Origin: Microbacterium sp. RU1D
Lineage (GTDB): Bacteria; Actinomycetota; Actinomycetes; Actinomycetales; Microbacteriaceae
Direction of reading: 5' to 3'
Assembly: GCF_900156435.1 (NCBI RefSeq)
Contig: NZ_FTPQ01000003.1
Location: 434,001-498,000, forward strand
Length of the DNA stretch: 64,000 bases
Shown: positions 8,874 through 19,109 of the stretch, piece by piece
Position numbering within the stretch: the stretch's first letter is position 1
How the letters are laid out: every line of letters begins with the position of its first letter
Position numbers and translations under genes: made by a program
The notes under the pieces: generated by a model
Seen by the model: only the letters and a program-made list of their open reading frames with translations
What the model was told of the DNA's origin: nothing
Database searches by the model: none

Positions 8874-10433
8874 TCAGATCGTGCGGCGGCGGCGGGCGCT
8901 GGCGGGCGCTTCCCGTCCCAGGGTCTCACCGCGGAAGAACGCCGGGCTCGCGATGCGCTGGGCGATCATCAGCACGATGCCCACGACGATGATCACGACG
9001 GTGATGACGAAGACGAGGCCCACGCCGCCGATCTGCGAGCCCGAGCCGTAGTCGGGGTTCGCGCTGTCGATGAGGGTGGTCACGAACAGCACGGCCAGGA
9101 TGACCCCGCCGACCAGCGGCGCGAGCAGCGTCAGGAACACGTTGCGCACGGAGTCGAACCACTGCTTGCGGAAGTACCAGACGCACGCGAACGCGGTCAG
9201 GCCGTAGTAGAAGCAGATCATCGCGCCGAGGGCGGTGATGGTGTCGGTCAGAACGTTCTCGCTCAGCACGCGCATGATCGCGTAGAACGCCGAGGCGACG
9301 ATCGCCGAGACGATCGTGGCGTAGCCCGGGGTGAAGAACCGCGGGCTGACCTTCGCGAACTTCCGCGGCAGCGCGTCGTAGTGCGCCATCGCCAGGAGCG
9401 TGCGGGCGGGGCCGACGAAGGTCGCCTGGAGCGAGGAGGCCGAGCTGGTCAGAACAGCGAGCGACACGAGGAAGGCGAGGGGGCCGAGAATGGGTCCCGA
9501 GAGGTGGAAGAAGACGTTCTCCTGAATGTCTTCGTTGCCCAGGCCGAGCTCCCCCGTGCCGTTGCCGGCGAACATCAGCAGCGCGACCGCGATGAAGAGG
9601 TACAGGGCGACGATCAGGAACACCGTGACGGTGGCCGCGCGGCCCGGCGTCTTGTCGGGGTCCTTCGTCTCTTCGTTCATGGTGAGGATGACGTCCCACC
9701 CCCAGAAGATGAAGATCGATAGCGACAGGCCCGCGGCGAAGGCGCTGAAGGAGGGCACCTCGAACGGGTTGAACCACGACGCCTGAACGGGGCTCGCGTC
9801 GAAGGCGTTGCCGTTCATCGTTTCGACCACGGCCGCGCCGGCGAAGACGAGCAGCACGAGGATCTGGAACCCGACGAGACCGTACTGCAGCCGCTGCGTG
9901 GTCTGCAGGTCGCGGTACGACACGATCGTGGCCAGCAGCATGAACAGCAGGCACACCGCGACGTTGACGGGCACGATGCGCGTGATCTCGGCGATGTCCG
10001 GATTGCCGCTGATCTGCGCGATGAGCAGGAACAGGAAGTCCACCGCGATGCCGGCGAGGTTCGACAGCACGATAACCGTGGCGGCGACCAGACCCCACCC
10101 GGCCATCCAGCCGACCCAGGGCCCGAAGGCGCGGGCCGCCCAGGTGAACGAGGTGCCGGCATCCGGCATCCGGGAATTCAGTTCGCGGTAGCCGAGCGCC
10201 ACCAGGAGCATCGGGATGAAGCCGACGAGGATGATCGCCGGAACCTGGAAGCCGACCGCCGAGACCGTGGGGCCGAGGGCGCCGGTGAGGGTGTAAGCGG
10301 GGGCGATGGTCGAGATGCCGATGACGACGGCGCCGATCATGCCGATCGAGCCGACGCGCAGGCCCTTGTTGGAGATGCCGGTGGTGACGGCACTGTCGGG
10401 TGCGGGACTCGCGCCGTTGCGAGAGGTGGTCAT
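8874..10433 (-). CDS. APC-superfamily amino-acid/polyamine permease
   Basis: A 519-residue inner-membrane carrier with about twelve hydrophobic segments. The first helix region [20 protein letters not shown] carries the APC-type unwound helix, and the second signature region contains [19 protein letters not shown]. The start [12 protein letters not shown] at 10431-10433 is chosen because it overlaps the preceding stop as TGATG, one shared base; the open frame further upstream is unrelated antisense of neighbours. Placement between gabD and an amine oxidase points to uptake of putrescine, GABA or a related amine. Substrate is inferred only. Confidence 0.9.
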   Translation of the reverse strand: MTTSRNGASPAPDSAVTTGISNKGLRVGSIGMIGAVVIGISTIAPAYTLTGALGPTVSAVGFQVPAIILVGFIPMLLVALGYRELNSRMPDAGTSFTWAARAFGPWVGWMAGWGLVAATVIVLSNLAGIAVDFLFLLIAQISGNPDIAEITRIVPVNVAVCLLFMLLATIVSYRDLQTTQRLQYGLVGFQILVLLVFAGAAVVETMNGNAFDASPVQASWFNPFEVPSFSAFAAGLSLSIFIFWGWDVILTMNEETKDPDKTPGRAATVTVFLIVALYLFIAVALLMFAGNGTGELGLGNEDIQENVFFHLSGPILGPLAFLVSLAVLTSSASSLQATFVGPARTLLAMAHYDALPRKFAKVSPRFFTPGYATIVSAIVASAFYAIMRVLSENVLTDTITALGAMICFYYGLTAFACVWYFRKQWFDSVRNVFLTLLAPLVGGVILAVLFVTTLIDSANPDYGSGSQIGGVGLVFVITVVIIVVGIVLMIAQRIASPAFFRGETLGREAPASARRRRTI

Positions 10434-11311
10434 CAGGAAGCCTCCGAGGTGCGGGGCACCACGATCATGGGGACGGGCAGGGCGCGGAGGATGCGACCTG
10501 CGGTGGAGCCGAGGAAGAGGCGCCGCGGCTGCGCGAGCCGGCTCGAGCCGACGAGGGCGACTTCGCCCGGCTGCCACTCGATGCGCGACACCGCGTCTTC
10601 GATGTCGCTGCCGGTGCCGACGACCGCCTCGGCGGCGATCTCGGCGGGGAGATCCGCGCGGACGGACTCGAGCACGCTCTCGGCGTGAGCGTGCCCGGTC
10701 AGCCGGGTCAGCGACGCATCGACGCGAGCGGGGAGGTCGACGCCGGCGAGCGAGAGGAGCCGCAAGGGGGCCTTCGCCCGGCGGGAGACGGCGACGGCGG
10801 TGTCGAGCAGCACGTCGGCGCCGGGGCGGGTGCCGATCGCGGCGGTGACGCGCGGCAGACCCACCGACGGGTCGACCTCGCGCGCACCATCGGGGGCGAG
10901 CGCCACGGGGACGGGAGCCGAGTGCACCAGCTCCTCGGCGGTCGTGCCGAGACGGTGACGACCGCGCGGGCCGCCTCCGCCGGTGCCGACGACGATCACG
11001 CCCGCACCGAACTCCTCCGCCGCGGCGACCAGGCCGTCGGAGACGTCGTGCGCGTAGCGCACGTGTCCCCGGATGCCGGCCGGGTCGCCCAGGCGCGCGA
11101 GGGCGTCGCGGAGCCATCCGCGTGCCGTGTCCTCGACCAGGCGGTCGTAGGACGCGGCCGTAGGGATCGAGACGTTGCCCTGCGGGGAGGGCAGGACGAC
11201 GACGACGTGGACCGGGGCGCCGAGGGCTGCGCCCAGGCGGGCGCCCAACGCGAGGGCGTCGGCACCGGCGTCGGTCGCCGTGTAGCCGACGACGACGCGG
11301 TCGCCGCTCAT
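10433..11311 (-). CDS. Tandem-domain universal stress protein (UspA family)
   Basis: The 292-residue cytoplasmic protein contains two Usp domains, about residues 1-145 and 150-290. Domain 1 ends in a GTGGGGPRGRHRLGTTAEEL loop resembling the ATP-binding G2xG9xGS/T motif, followed by VHSAPVPVALAPDG; domain 2 has VGSSRLAQPRRLFLGSTA then LRALPVPMIVVP. The ATG at 11309-11311 overlaps the amine-oxidase stop by 4 nt and the stop overlaps the permease start by 1 nt, so it is translationally coupled inside this catabolic operon. Its role there is unknown; Usp proteins are often fused or linked to transporters. Confidence 0.88.
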   Translation of the reverse strand: MSGDRVVVGYTATDAGADALALGARLGAALGAPVHVVVVLPSPQGNVSIPTAASYDRLVEDTARGWLRDALARLGDPAGIRGHVRYAHDVSDGLVAAAEEFGAGVIVVGTGGGGPRGRHRLGTTAEELVHSAPVPVALAPDGAREVDPSVGLPRVTAAIGTRPGADVLLDTAVAVSRRAKAPLRLLSLAGVDLPARVDASLTRLTGHAHAESVLESVRADLPAEIAAEAVVGTGSDIEDAVSRIEWQPGEVALVGSSRLAQPRRLFLGSTAGRILRALPVPMIVVPRTSEAS

Positions 11312-12768
11312 CCGCGCGTCCGCTCGAGGATCTCGTCGGCGGCGCGGTGACCCTGACGGATCGCCCCGTCGACGTGCTGGTAACCGGCACCCGCCATGTC
11401 GCTGCAGGCGAGGTGGATTGCCCCGACCGGCCGGCGCTGATCGGCGCCGTAGCGCTGGAGGCCGCCCAGGTCGAAGCTCGCCGCGTACGCTCCGCGGGTC
11501 CACTCCTCGGTTCCCCAGTCGCTCTCGTAGTAGACCTCGGGGTTCTTCGCCTCGGGCCCGTAGTAGCGGGCGAGCGAGTCGAGGATGCGCTCCTTGCGCT
11601 CCTCGGGGCTGAGGCGGAAGAGGTCGTCGGCGTTCTGGTCCGACACGAACCCGACCAGGGTGCCGCGCTCGTCGCCGTCATTGGTGTTGTCGTACGCCTC
11701 GTGGCACAGCTCGTAGGGGCTGAAGGCGGTGCCCGAGAGCCCCTGCTCGCGCCAGAACGGGCGGTCGTACACGGCGTGCACCTTGATGACGAAGCCCATC
11801 GAGATGTGCTGGTGCATCTGGTGCTGCAGTCGCGGCAGCGGCGGCTCGAAGGAGATGCGCGAGTACAGCACCGGCGCGAGCGCCAGCACGGCGAAGCGGG
11901 CCCGCACGGTCACGCCGTCGGCGATCACGGTGACGCCGGAGGAGGAGGATGCCGCGGCCTCGACGCGCGCGGTGAGGGCGCGCAGCTCGTCGACCCGTCG
12001 TCCGGTGTCCGTGGCGGCGGGGCGCTCGGACGGCGCCGACTCATCGCCCCAGATGATGCGGCGGACCGGCTGGTTGAGCAGCACGTCGTCGCCCAGACGC
12101 TCGGCGAGCAGCTCGGGGACTTGCTGGAGGCCGCCCGTGACGCGCTTGTCGAGGATGAAGTCCGCGTCGACGAGGTGGGAGTACGATCCCGCGGATGCCG
12201 CCATGAGCAGCGACTGCAGCAAGGAGAACGTGTGCGTGGGCTTGGTGAGCATCGCCGAGCCCGTCGCGAAGGCGAGGTTGCGCACGGCTTCGTCGTCGTC
12301 GGTCTGCCGGCGCAGCCACGCGTCCCACGAGATCTTGTCCCACTCGACGGCCCGCGGGTGCTCCCACGGCTTGTCGGGGTCGATCTCGGCGACCATGGCG
12401 TCCAGGCGCGCGGTGATCTCGTCGATGATCTTCTCGGTCTCGGGCGCGACGGGGAACATCTCGCCCGTGAAGCGCTTGGCCTCGCCGTCGGCGCCGACGT
12501 AGACGCTGTCACCCTCGCGGTAGCGGCTGTAGGTCGACAGGCCGAGGTCGGCCACCGTGTCGATCAGGGCGGTCTGGTCGGGCGAGACCCACTGTCCTCC
12601 GAGCTCGAGCATCGCGCCGTCGATGACGTCGGTCCACAGGCGTCCGCCCACGCGGTCGCGCGCTTCCAGCACGACGACCGACAGACCGGCCTTTCGCAGG
12701 TCGTTGGCCGCGGTGAGACCGGCGGCGCCGGCCCCGATCACGACCACGTCGCGGGTGATGTCATCCAT
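11308..12768 (-). CDS. Flavin-containing monoamine oxidase, probable putrescine oxidase
   Basis: This 486-residue enzyme oxidatively deaminates an amine using FAD and O2, giving an aldehyde, ammonia and H2O2. The Rossmann motif VIGAGAAGLTAANDL starts at residue 10, EARDRVGGRLWT follows, and the C-terminal flavin site HLACSDMAGAGYQHVDGA is intact. The sequence resembles actinobacterial putrescine oxidases, and the next genes encode an aminotransferase, a semialdehyde dehydrogenase and a permease, which supports a putrescine to GABA to succinate route. The ATG at 12766-12768 has GGAAG upstream. Substrate is inferred rather than read from the active site. Confidence 0.85.
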   Translation of the reverse strand: MDDITRDVVVIGAGAAGLTAANDLRKAGLSVVVLEARDRVGGRLWTDVIDGAMLELGGQWVSPDQTALIDTVADLGLSTYSRYREGDSVYVGADGEAKRFTGEMFPVAPETEKIIDEITARLDAMVAEIDPDKPWEHPRAVEWDKISWDAWLRRQTDDDEAVRNLAFATGSAMLTKPTHTFSLLQSLLMAASAGSYSHLVDADFILDKRVTGGLQQVPELLAERLGDDVLLNQPVRRIIWGDESAPSERPAATDTGRRVDELRALTARVEAAASSSSGVTVIADGVTVRARFAVLALAPVLYSRISFEPPLPRLQHQMHQHISMGFVIKVHAVYDRPFWREQGLSGTAFSPYELCHEAYDNTNDGDERGTLVGFVSDQNADDLFRLSPEERKERILDSLARYYGPEAKNPEVYYESDWGTEEWTRGAYAASFDLGGLQRYGADQRRPVGAIHLACSDMAGAGYQHVDGAIRQGHRAADEILERTRG

Positions 12769-12857
12769 GGGAACTTCCTTCGTTGTGTCGTTCACGTCTT
12801 CGTGGATGGCCCGACGGCGGCGGGCTCTCGGGTCGACCGCCGCCGCCGGGACGGGTG

Positions 12858-14207
12858 TCAGCTGCGGGCGAGGGCGGCCGCGACCACGTCGAGACCCTCG
12901 TTCAGCAGGTCGTCGCCGATCGACAGCGGCGGGAGGAACCGGATGACGTTGCCGTACGTGCCGCAGGTCAGCACGATCACGCCCTCGGCGATCGCGGCCT
13001 TGGCCACCGCCGAGGTGAGCGCCGCGTCGGGCGCGCCGGTGGTGGGGTCCACGAACTCGACGGCGATCATCGCGCCGTGCCCGCGGACGTCGCCGATGCG
13101 CGGGTCGTTGTGCTGCAGAGCGTGCAGGCGGTCCTTCAGCAGGACGCCGATCTCCCGCGCGCGCTCGACGAAGCCCTCGTTCTCGAAGGCGTCGATGGAT
13201 GCCAGAGCCGCGGCGCACGCGATCGGGTTGCCGCCGTAGGTGCCGCCCAGACCGCCGGTGTGGGTGGCATCCATGATCTCGGCACGACCGGTCACGGCCG
13301 CGAGGGGCAGACCGCCCGCGATGCCCTTGGCGGTGGTGACGAGGTCGGGGACGATGCCGAAGTGCTCGCTGGCGAACATCGCGCCGGTGCGGGCGAAGCC
13401 GGACTGCACCTCGTCGGCGATGAAGACGACGCCGTTGTCGTGGCACCAGTCGACGATCGCGTTGAGGAAGCCGTCGGCGGGGACGATGAAGCCGCCCTCG
13501 CCCTGGATCGGCTCGATGATGACGGCCGCGAGGTTCTCAGCGCCGACCTGCTTCTCGATGACGGAGATCGCCTTGGCTGCCGCCTCGGGGCCGGTCAGCC
13601 CGTCGCGGAAGGGGTACGACAGGGGGGCGCGGTAGACCTCGGCCGCGAAGGGTCCGAAGCCGCTCTTGTACGGCATGTTCTTCGCCGTGAGCGCCATGGT
13701 CAGGTTGGTGCGGCCGTGGTAGCCGTGGTCGAACGCGACGACGGCCTGGCGCTTGGTGTACTTGCGCGCGATCTTGACGGCGTTCTCGACGGCCTCGGCG
13801 CCCGAGTTGAACAGCGCGCTCTTCTTGGCGTGGTCACCGGGCGTGAGGCGGTTCAGGGCCTCGGCCACCGACACGTACGAGTCGTAGGGCGAGATCATGA
13901 AGCACGTGTGGGTGAAGGCGGCGACCTGCTCCTGCACGGCCTTGACGACCGCGGGGTGGGCGTTGCCGACGCTCGTGACGGCGATGCCCGAGCCGAGGTC
14001 GATGAGGGAGTTGCCGTCGGCGTCGACGACGACTCCGCCTCCGGCGGCGACCGCCTGGATCGGCACGGTGTGGCCGACACCGGATGCCACAGCGGCGGCC
14101 TTTCGCTCCAGCAACTCCTGCGAACGCGGGCCGGGGATGGCGGTGACGATGCGGCGCTCCTGGGCGAGGGACGGACCGCCGACGAGGGGGAGGGTGTCGA
14201 GGCTCAT
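12858..14207 (-). CDS. gabT: 4-aminobutyrate--2-oxoglutarate transaminase
   Basis: A 449-residue class III PLP aminotransferase that converts GABA and 2-oxoglutarate to succinate semialdehyde and glutamate. Diagnostic features are NSGAEAVENAVKIAR near residue 120, the FDHGYHGRT loop, IIEPIQGEGGFIVP, the PLP aspartate in FIADEVQSGFARTG and the Schiff-base lysine in TTAKGIAGGLPLAA near 290. The ATG at 14205-14207 is preceded by TAGCAT with a 7-nt gap, the layout of a leaderless transcript. It is the first gene of the minus-strand catabolic group and is divergent from a PucR regulator. Confidence 0.93.
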   Translation of the reverse strand: MSLDTLPLVGGPSLAQERRIVTAIPGPRSQELLERKAAAVASGVGHTVPIQAVAAGGGVVVDADGNSLIDLGSGIAVTSVGNAHPAVVKAVQEQVAAFTHTCFMISPYDSYVSVAEALNRLTPGDHAKKSALFNSGAEAVENAVKIARKYTKRQAVVAFDHGYHGRTNLTMALTAKNMPYKSGFGPFAAEVYRAPLSYPFRDGLTGPEAAAKAISVIEKQVGAENLAAVIIEPIQGEGGFIVPADGFLNAIVDWCHDNGVVFIADEVQSGFARTGAMFASEHFGIVPDLVTTAKGIAGGLPLAAVTGRAEIMDATHTGGLGGTYGGNPIACAAALASIDAFENEGFVERAREIGVLLKDRLHALQHNDPRIGDVRGHGAMIAVEFVDPTTGAPDAALTSAVAKAAIAEGVIVLTCGTYGNVIRFLPPLSIGDDLLNEGLDVVAAALARS

Positions 14208-14214
14208 GGCGGCG

Positions 14215-14220
14215 ATGCTA
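14215..14220 (-). promoter_or_regulatory. Predicted -10 box of a leaderless gabT transcript
   Basis: TAGCAT on the minus strand lies seven bases before the gabT ATG, with no Shine-Dalgarno between them. Confidence 0.45.
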
Positions 14221-14251
14221 CGGACGCCGCGCGGCGCCCCGCACTCTCCTG

Positions 14252-14292
14252 CCTGTACAGTCGCAGGCGCCGTCGTATACGAGTCGTACAGG
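14252..14292. promoter_or_regulatory. Inverted repeat CCTGTAC...GTACAGG between gabT and pucR
   Basis: CCTGTAC at 14252-14258 and GTACAGG at 14286-14292 are inverted, and a central GTATAC lies between. The pair sits in the 92-bp divergent intergenic region, so it is a candidate operator for the PucR-type regulator. Confidence 0.45.
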
Positions 14293-14299
14293 AGATGTG

Positions 14300-15832
14300 A
14301 TGGCCGACACCGCCCCCGCCCCACCGAGCCTGCGCGCCCTCCTGTCCCGACGCGACCTGCACCTGCGACTCGTCGCCGACGACGACCTGGCTCCCGGCAT
14401 CTTGGATCGCCCCGTGCGATGGGTGCACTCGAGCGACCTCGCCGATCCGACGCCGTTCCTCAGCGAAGGCCTCGTCCTGCTGACCACGGGCACCCAGTTC
14501 GCCGAGGCGACCGCCGCGGACTACGAGGCCTACGTCGGACGTCTGCTCGCGCGGGGCGTGCAGGGCCTCGGATTCGGCACGGAGGTCGTGCGCGACGGCA
14601 TCCCCGCTCCCCTGGTCGACGCGTGCCGGCGGGCCGGGATGCCGCTGTTCGAGGTGCCGTACCGCACCCCCTTCATCGCCGTCGCGCGCGCGGGTGCCGA
14701 GGCGATCGCGGCCGACGCCTATGCGCGTCGCAGCTGGTCTCTCGCGGCGCAGCGCGCGGTGTCGCTCGCGGCCCTGCGGCCCGACGGCCTGTCGGCCACC
14801 CTCGCCGAGCTCTCGCGGCAGCTCGATTGCTGGGTGGGGTTGTACGACGCGGCGGGTGCGCTGCGCACCGCCTTCCCCGCGGGCGCCTTGCCCGTCGCCA
14901 CCGCCGACGCCCTCGCCGCCGAGGTCACGACGATGCTCCGCCGCGGCACGCGCGCGGCCGGAGCGCTGACCGCCGGCGACCGCGCCGTGAGCGTCCAGAC
15001 GCTCGGACGCGGAGGGCACCTGCGCGGCGCCCTGGCGATCGAGGCCTCCGACCTCGACCACGAGGCCCGCAGCGTCGTGACCGCCGTCGTCGCGATGGCC
15101 GCCCTCGCCCTGGAGCAGCAGGACGGCCTGGGTCGCGCCATCGGGACCTTCCGCGCCGGCCTCGTCCAGTCGCTTTCGACGGACGACCCGACCCTCGCGC
15201 GACGCTCGGCGCGCGACCTGTTCGGTCCGCTGCCGACCGCGCCGGTCATCGTGGGGGTGACCGCCGCGACGGCGATGCGCTCGACGGCGCTCTCGGAATG
15301 GCTCGAGACGCGCGCGCAGGAGGGGCGGGGCGAGCTCTTCTTCGGCCGCGGCGACGACGGCCTGGTTCTCGTGGTGCCGGCGGGCGCCCGGGAGAGCCTT
15401 ACTGAGATCGCCGCCCGCTTCGAGCTCGTCGTCGGCTGCTCGGCCCCCACCGGGTACGACACGTTCTCTCGCGCGCTGACCCAGGCTCGAACGGCGCGCG
15501 ACCGTTCGGAGGACGCCGGCCTGGCGGACTTCGCCGACACCGCCCGGGCAGGGCTCCTCTCGGCGTTGGATTCGGAGGCCGCGCGCACGGTCGCGGCGGG
15601 AGCGCTGGCTCCCCTGCGTCGACACGATGAGACCGAGGGATCGGCACTGGTCGACACCCTCGACGCGTGGCTCGCCCACGACTGCTCGCACGAGGCGACG
15701 GCAGCGGCGCTCGGCATCCATCGCCACACGGTGCGGGCGCGCATCGCCCTCGCGCAGCGCGTGCTCGGGAAGGACCTGTCGTCGTTCGCCGCGCGCGCGG
15801 AGCTGTGGACGGCGCTGCGGCTGGCGGGGTAG
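14300..15832 (+). CDS. PucR-family transcriptional regulator
   Basis: The 510-residue protein has an N-terminal PucR-type sensor region ([19 protein letters not shown] near residue 50) and a C-terminal HTH_30 domain ([18 protein letters not shown] near residue 465). PucR/CdaR-type proteins usually activate nearby catabolic genes in response to a pathway intermediate. It is divergent from gabT, so it is the likely regulator of the amine/GABA genes. I chose the ATG at 14300 because AGGAG precedes it; a GTG three bases earlier is possible. The effector is unknown. Confidence 0.88.
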   Translation: MADTAPAPPSLRALLSRRDLHLRLVADDDLAPGILDRPVRWVHSSDLADPTPFLSEGLVLLTTGTQFAEATAADYEAYVGRLLARGVQGLGFGTEVVRDGIPAPLVDACRRAGMPLFEVPYRTPFIAVARAGAEAIAADAYARRSWSLAAQRAVSLAALRPDGLSATLAELSRQLDCWVGLYDAAGALRTAFPAGALPVATADALAAEVTTMLRRGTRAAGALTAGDRAVSVQTLGRGGHLRGALAIEASDLDHEARSVVTAVVAMAALALEQQDGLGRAIGTFRAGLVQSLSTDDPTLARRSARDLFGPLPTAPVIVGVTAATAMRSTALSEWLETRAQEGRGELFFGRGDDGLVLVVPAGARESLTEIAARFELVVGCSAPTGYDTFSRALTQARTARDRSEDAGLADFADTARAGLLSALDSEAARTVAAGALAPLRRHDETEGSALVDTLDAWLAHDCSHEATAAALGIHRHTVRARIALAQRVLGKDLSSFAARAELWTALRLAG

Positions 15833-15923
15833 GGCCGGGCGGGGGGCGCGCTCACAACGGCGGGTGACCTCGCCGCCGCACGGCATCGTCTCCGCGGCCG
15901 GTCCGCCTGCGGCCCGGTCGGTG

Positions 15924-17417
15924 TCATCGACGCCCGCCCTCCTCCGCCGGCGCGTGCGCCTCCAGGAACTCGTACATCTCCGTCGTGTCCACTCCGGGGA
16001 ACGACCCCGTCGGCAGGGTGGCGAGCAGGGTCCGGGGCGTGCGGACGTTCGGCCAGGCCTGCCCGCGCCAGGCGTTCTCGAGGGCGGCGGGGGCTCGGCG
16101 GCAGCACGCCTCGACGGCGTGCCGCGAGACGCCGCGGTTGGGCGTGTCGCGCCCGCGGAACCACTTCGTGTCGTCGAACCGCACCCCCACGCTCACCGAG
16201 TGCGCGCCCTCGCTCGACTGCTCCACGCGCGCGGTGCACCAGTAGGTGCCGTTGCCCGTGTCGGTGTACTGGTAGTACGGGTTGAAGCGGTCGTGCTCGT
16301 CGAAGACCACGCGGCTCGTCCACCGCCGGCAGCACATCTGCCCCTCGATCGAACCCAGGCGGTCGGTGGGGAAGTTCACGTCGTCGTTCTCGTACGCCTT
16401 CGTGATGGTCCCCGACTCGTGCACCTTCAAGAAGTGCACCGGGATGCCGAGGTGCACCGTCGCGAGATTGGTGAAGCGGTGCGCGGCGGTCTCGTACGAC
16501 ACCGAGTAGGCGTCGCGGAGGTCTTCGATGCTGAGTGTGCGCCGCTCCTTCGCCTCACGCAGCGCCGGAACGACGTGCGACTCGGGCATGAGCAGCGCGC
16601 CGGTGAGGTAGTTGGTCTCGACGCGCTGGCGCAGGAACTCGTCGTAGCTCGTCGGCTCGCCGTGACCGAGGATCCGGCTCGACAGCGCCTGCAGCACCGC
16701 GGCGCGCGGGTCGCCCTTCGCGACGGTGGTGGAGAGGTAGAGCCGGCCGTTCCTGGCATCCGCGATGCTCCGCGTCGACGACGGCAGGTCGGGCACGTAG
16801 TGCAGCGTGAAGCCGAGGTGGGCGGCGATGTCGCTCGCTCCGCGCTGCGTGAGAGGTCCGCCCGGGTGCTCGATCGCCTCGAGGATGCCGGATGCCACGC
16901 GCTCGAGCTCCGGGAAGTGGTTGTCCTGCGTGCGCATGAGCCGACGGAGGGCGACGTTGGCCCGCCGCGCTTCCTCCGGGGTCGCGGAGCGCTCCTCGCG
17001 CAGACGCTCGATCTCGGCCTGCAGCGCGAGCATCGCGGCGAGCGCTTCGTCGGGGACCGACCGGCCCACGCGGAAGGGGGCGATCCCGAGGGCTTGGAAC
17101 GTCTGCCCGCGCATGGCGCGTTCCACGGAGAGCTCGAGGGTCGCGCGCGCGTCGAGGGGCTCGGCATCCAGCAGCTGGTCGAGCTTGCACTCGAGCGCGC
17201 GGGCGATCGCCTGCAGCAGCGTGAGCTTCGCCTCGCGCCGGCCGTTCTCGATCATCGACATCTGGCTCGGCGCGCGCCCGACGGCGGTCGCGAGGTCGTC
17301 GAGGGTCATGCCGCGCGCGGCGCGCAGCTGCCGGATGCGCCGACCGATGGTGAGGGTGTCCACCTCTTCATGGTCGGACGGGAGGGGAGCCGCGGGGATG
17401 GAGACGCCGGTGTCCAT
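15924..17417 (-). CDS. ramB: RamB-type transcriptional regulator of acetate/glyoxylate genes
   Basis: This 497-residue protein has an N-terminal XRE helix-turn-helix ([24 protein letters not shown], split as residues 36-59) and a long C-terminal domain of the short-chain-fatty-acid regulator type with conserved cysteines in GQMCCRRW and WCTARVEQ and an IrrE-like middle. RamB controls isocitrate lyase and malate synthase in Corynebacterium and Mycobacterium relatives. Here it is divergent from aceA with a perfect 18-bp palindrome in the gap, which supports the same role. No metal ligand set was tested. Confidence 0.9.
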   Translation of the reverse strand: MDTGVSIPAAPLPSDHEEVDTLTIGRRIRQLRAARGMTLDDLATAVGRAPSQMSMIENGRREAKLTLLQAIARALECKLDQLLDAEPLDARATLELSVERAMRGQTFQALGIAPFRVGRSVPDEALAAMLALQAEIERLREERSATPEEARRANVALRRLMRTQDNHFPELERVASGILEAIEHPGGPLTQRGASDIAAHLGFTLHYVPDLPSSTRSIADARNGRLYLSTTVAKGDPRAAVLQALSSRILGHGEPTSYDEFLRQRVETNYLTGALLMPESHVVPALREAKERRTLSIEDLRDAYSVSYETAAHRFTNLATVHLGIPVHFLKVHESGTITKAYENDDVNFPTDRLGSIEGQMCCRRWTSRVVFDEHDRFNPYYQYTDTGNGTYWCTARVEQSSEGAHSVSVGVRFDDTKWFRGRDTPNRGVSRHAVEACCRRAPAALENAWRGQAWPNVRTPRTLLATLPTGSFPGVDTTEMYEFLEAHAPAEEGGRR

Positions 17418-17440
17418 AGCGGAAGGTTCTCACACCGACA

Positions 17441-17458
17441 GAAGATCGCGCGATCTTC
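17441..17458. promoter_or_regulatory. Perfect 18-bp palindrome between ramB and aceA
   Basis: GAAGATCGCGCGATCTTC is fully self-complementary and lies 24 bp before ramB and 89 bp before aceA. It is a strong operator candidate for RamB or another regulator of the glyoxylate shunt. Confidence 0.55.
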
Positions 17459-17546
17459 ACATGATGAATCCCGTTTTCAGGCCCTGTTTTTCATCGACAG
17501 TGGTCTCCACGGGGCACCGACGCCCCGGCACACGAAGGAGGACGAC

Positions 17547-18863
17547 ATGACGATCCAGGCCACCCCCGCCTCGCACCCCCTGCGCCCCGGCGACCAGACC
17601 GAGACCGCCGATGAGATCCGCGCCGCGTGGGAGAACGATCCCCGCTGGGACGGCATCGAGCGCACGTACGCGGCCGAAGACGTCGTCCGCCTCCGCGGGA
17701 GCGTCCGCGAGGAGTCCACGCTCGCCCGGCGCGGGGCCGAGAACCTGTGGAACCTCCTCCACACCGAGGAGTACATCCGCGCCCTCGGCGCCTACACCGG
17801 CGGTCAGGCGGTGCAGCAGGTGCGCGCCGGCCTCAAGGCCATCTACCTCAGCGGCTGGCAGGTCGCCGCCGACGGCAACCTCGCGGGCCAGACCTACCCC
17901 GACCAGAGCCTCTACCCGGCCAACAGCGTGCCGGCGGTCGTCCGCCGCATCAACAACGCCCTCCTGCGCCAGGACCAGATCGAGCACGCCGAGGGCGAGG
18001 TCACCCGCGACTGGCTCGCGCCGATCGTCGCCGACGCCGAGGCCGGTTTCGGCGGTCCGCTCAACGCCTACGAACTCGCGCAGTCGCTCATCGCGGCGGG
18101 GGCAGCCGGCATCCATTGGGAGGATCAGCTCGCGAGCGAGAAGAAGTGCGGGCACCTCGGCGGCAAGGTGCTCGTGCCGATCCAGCAGCACATCCGCACG
18201 CTGAACGCCGCGCGGCTCGCGGCCGACGTCGCGGGGGTGTCGACGGTGATCATCGCCCGCACCGATGCGCTGGCCGCCGACCTGCTCACCAGCGACGTCG
18301 ACCCGAGGGATGCCGGGTTCCTCACCGGCGAGCGCACGACCGAGGGCTTCCACCGCGTGCGCCCCGGCCTGGAGTCGGTCATCGCGCGCGGCCTCGCCTT
18401 CGCCCCCTACGCCGACCTGCTGTGGGTGGAGACCGGCGAGCCCGACATCGAGCTCGCCCGCGCCTTCGCCGAGGCGATCCACGCCCGCTACCCGGGCAAG
18501 AAGCTCGCCTACAACTGCTCGCCGAGCTTCAACTGGAAGCGCCACCTCGACGACGGGCAGATCGCCACGTTCCAGGCCGACCTGGCCGCGCTCGGCTACG
18601 CCTTCCAGTTCATCACGCTGGCCGGCTTCCACGCCGTGAACCACTCGATGTTCGAACTCGCCCGCGGCTACGCAGAGCGCGCCATGAGCGCGTACGTCGA
18701 GCTGCAGGAGGCCGAGTTCGCCGCCGAAGCCGACGGGTACACCGCCACGCGCCACCAGCGCGAAGCGGGCACCGGCTACTTCGACGTCGTCTCGACCGCG
18801 CTCAACCCCGACAGCGCGACCCTCGCCCTCGCCGGCTCGACGGAGACGGCCCAGTTCCACTGA
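17547..18863 (+). CDS. aceA: Isocitrate lyase
   Basis: Isocitrate lyase cleaves isocitrate to succinate and glyoxylate, the first glyoxylate-shunt step for growth on acetate or fatty acids. The 438-residue length is that of the prokaryotic ICL1 form. The catalytic loop KKCGHLGGK with the active-site cysteine is at residues 198-206, and the PEP-mutase-like segments [19 protein letters not shown] and NCSPSFNWK are intact. AAGGAGG lies 6 bp before the ATG at 17547. Malate synthase follows 246 bp downstream on the same strand. Confidence 0.98.
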   Translation: MTIQATPASHPLRPGDQTETADEIRAAWENDPRWDGIERTYAAEDVVRLRGSVREESTLARRGAENLWNLLHTEEYIRALGAYTGGQAVQQVRAGLKAIYLSGWQVAADGNLAGQTYPDQSLYPANSVPAVVRRINNALLRQDQIEHAEGEVTRDWLAPIVADAEAGFGGPLNAYELAQSLIAAGAAGIHWEDQLASEKKCGHLGGKVLVPIQQHIRTLNAARLAADVAGVSTVIIARTDALAADLLTSDVDPRDAGFLTGERTTEGFHRVRPGLESVIARGLAFAPYADLLWVETGEPDIELARAFAEAIHARYPGKKLAYNCSPSFNWKRHLDDGQIATFQADLAALGYAFQFITLAGFHAVNHSMFELARGYAERAMSAYVELQEAEFAAEADGYTATRHQREAGTGYFDVVSTALNPDSATLALAGSTETAQFH

Positions 18864-18913
18864 CCCTTCCCGCCTCGCTCTCCCGCCCCCGCCCCACCCC
18901 CGCCCCCGCCCCG

Positions 18914-18949
18914 CCCCGGCCCCGGCCCCGGCCCCGGCCCCGGCCCCGG
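18914..18949. repeat. CCCCGG hexanucleotide repeat, six units
   Basis: Six perfect CCCCGG units in the aceA-aceB gap, immediately before a large palindrome. Confidence 0.9.
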
Positions 18950-18951
18950 CT

Positions 18952-19008
18952 TGAGTGTCCAAAACACCCGGACACTTTCAGGATCCGTCCGGGTGTCTTG
19001 GACACTCA
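18952..19008. repeat. 57-nt palindrome between aceA and aceB
   Basis: Two 22-nt arms, starting TGAGTGTCCAA and ending TTGGACACTCA, pair with a single mismatch around a 13-nt loop. No T-run follows. It may terminate aceA transcription, but its size and composition resemble the other long intergenic palindromes in the window. Just after it GGCACGCAC is repeated three times (19013-19039). Confidence 0.8.
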
Positions 19009-19109
19009 GCTCGGCACGCACGGCACGCACGGCACGCACCGCGCGTCGCGTTTCGCGCAACGGGCGGCGGACGGCACGGAAGGGGAGCAACGCACAGAAA
19101 GCCAGAACC

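Noticed and set aside
10434..11681. Apparent N-terminal extension of the APC permease through the Usp gene
   Set aside because: The extension is Arg/Pro-rich, overlaps the real Usp gene, and the permease has a proper start at 10433 coupled to the Usp stop.
14204..15886. Long minus-strand open frame opposite pucR
   Set aside because: It mirrors the codon pattern of pucR, whose HTH and sensor domains are clear; high GC makes long antisense frames common.
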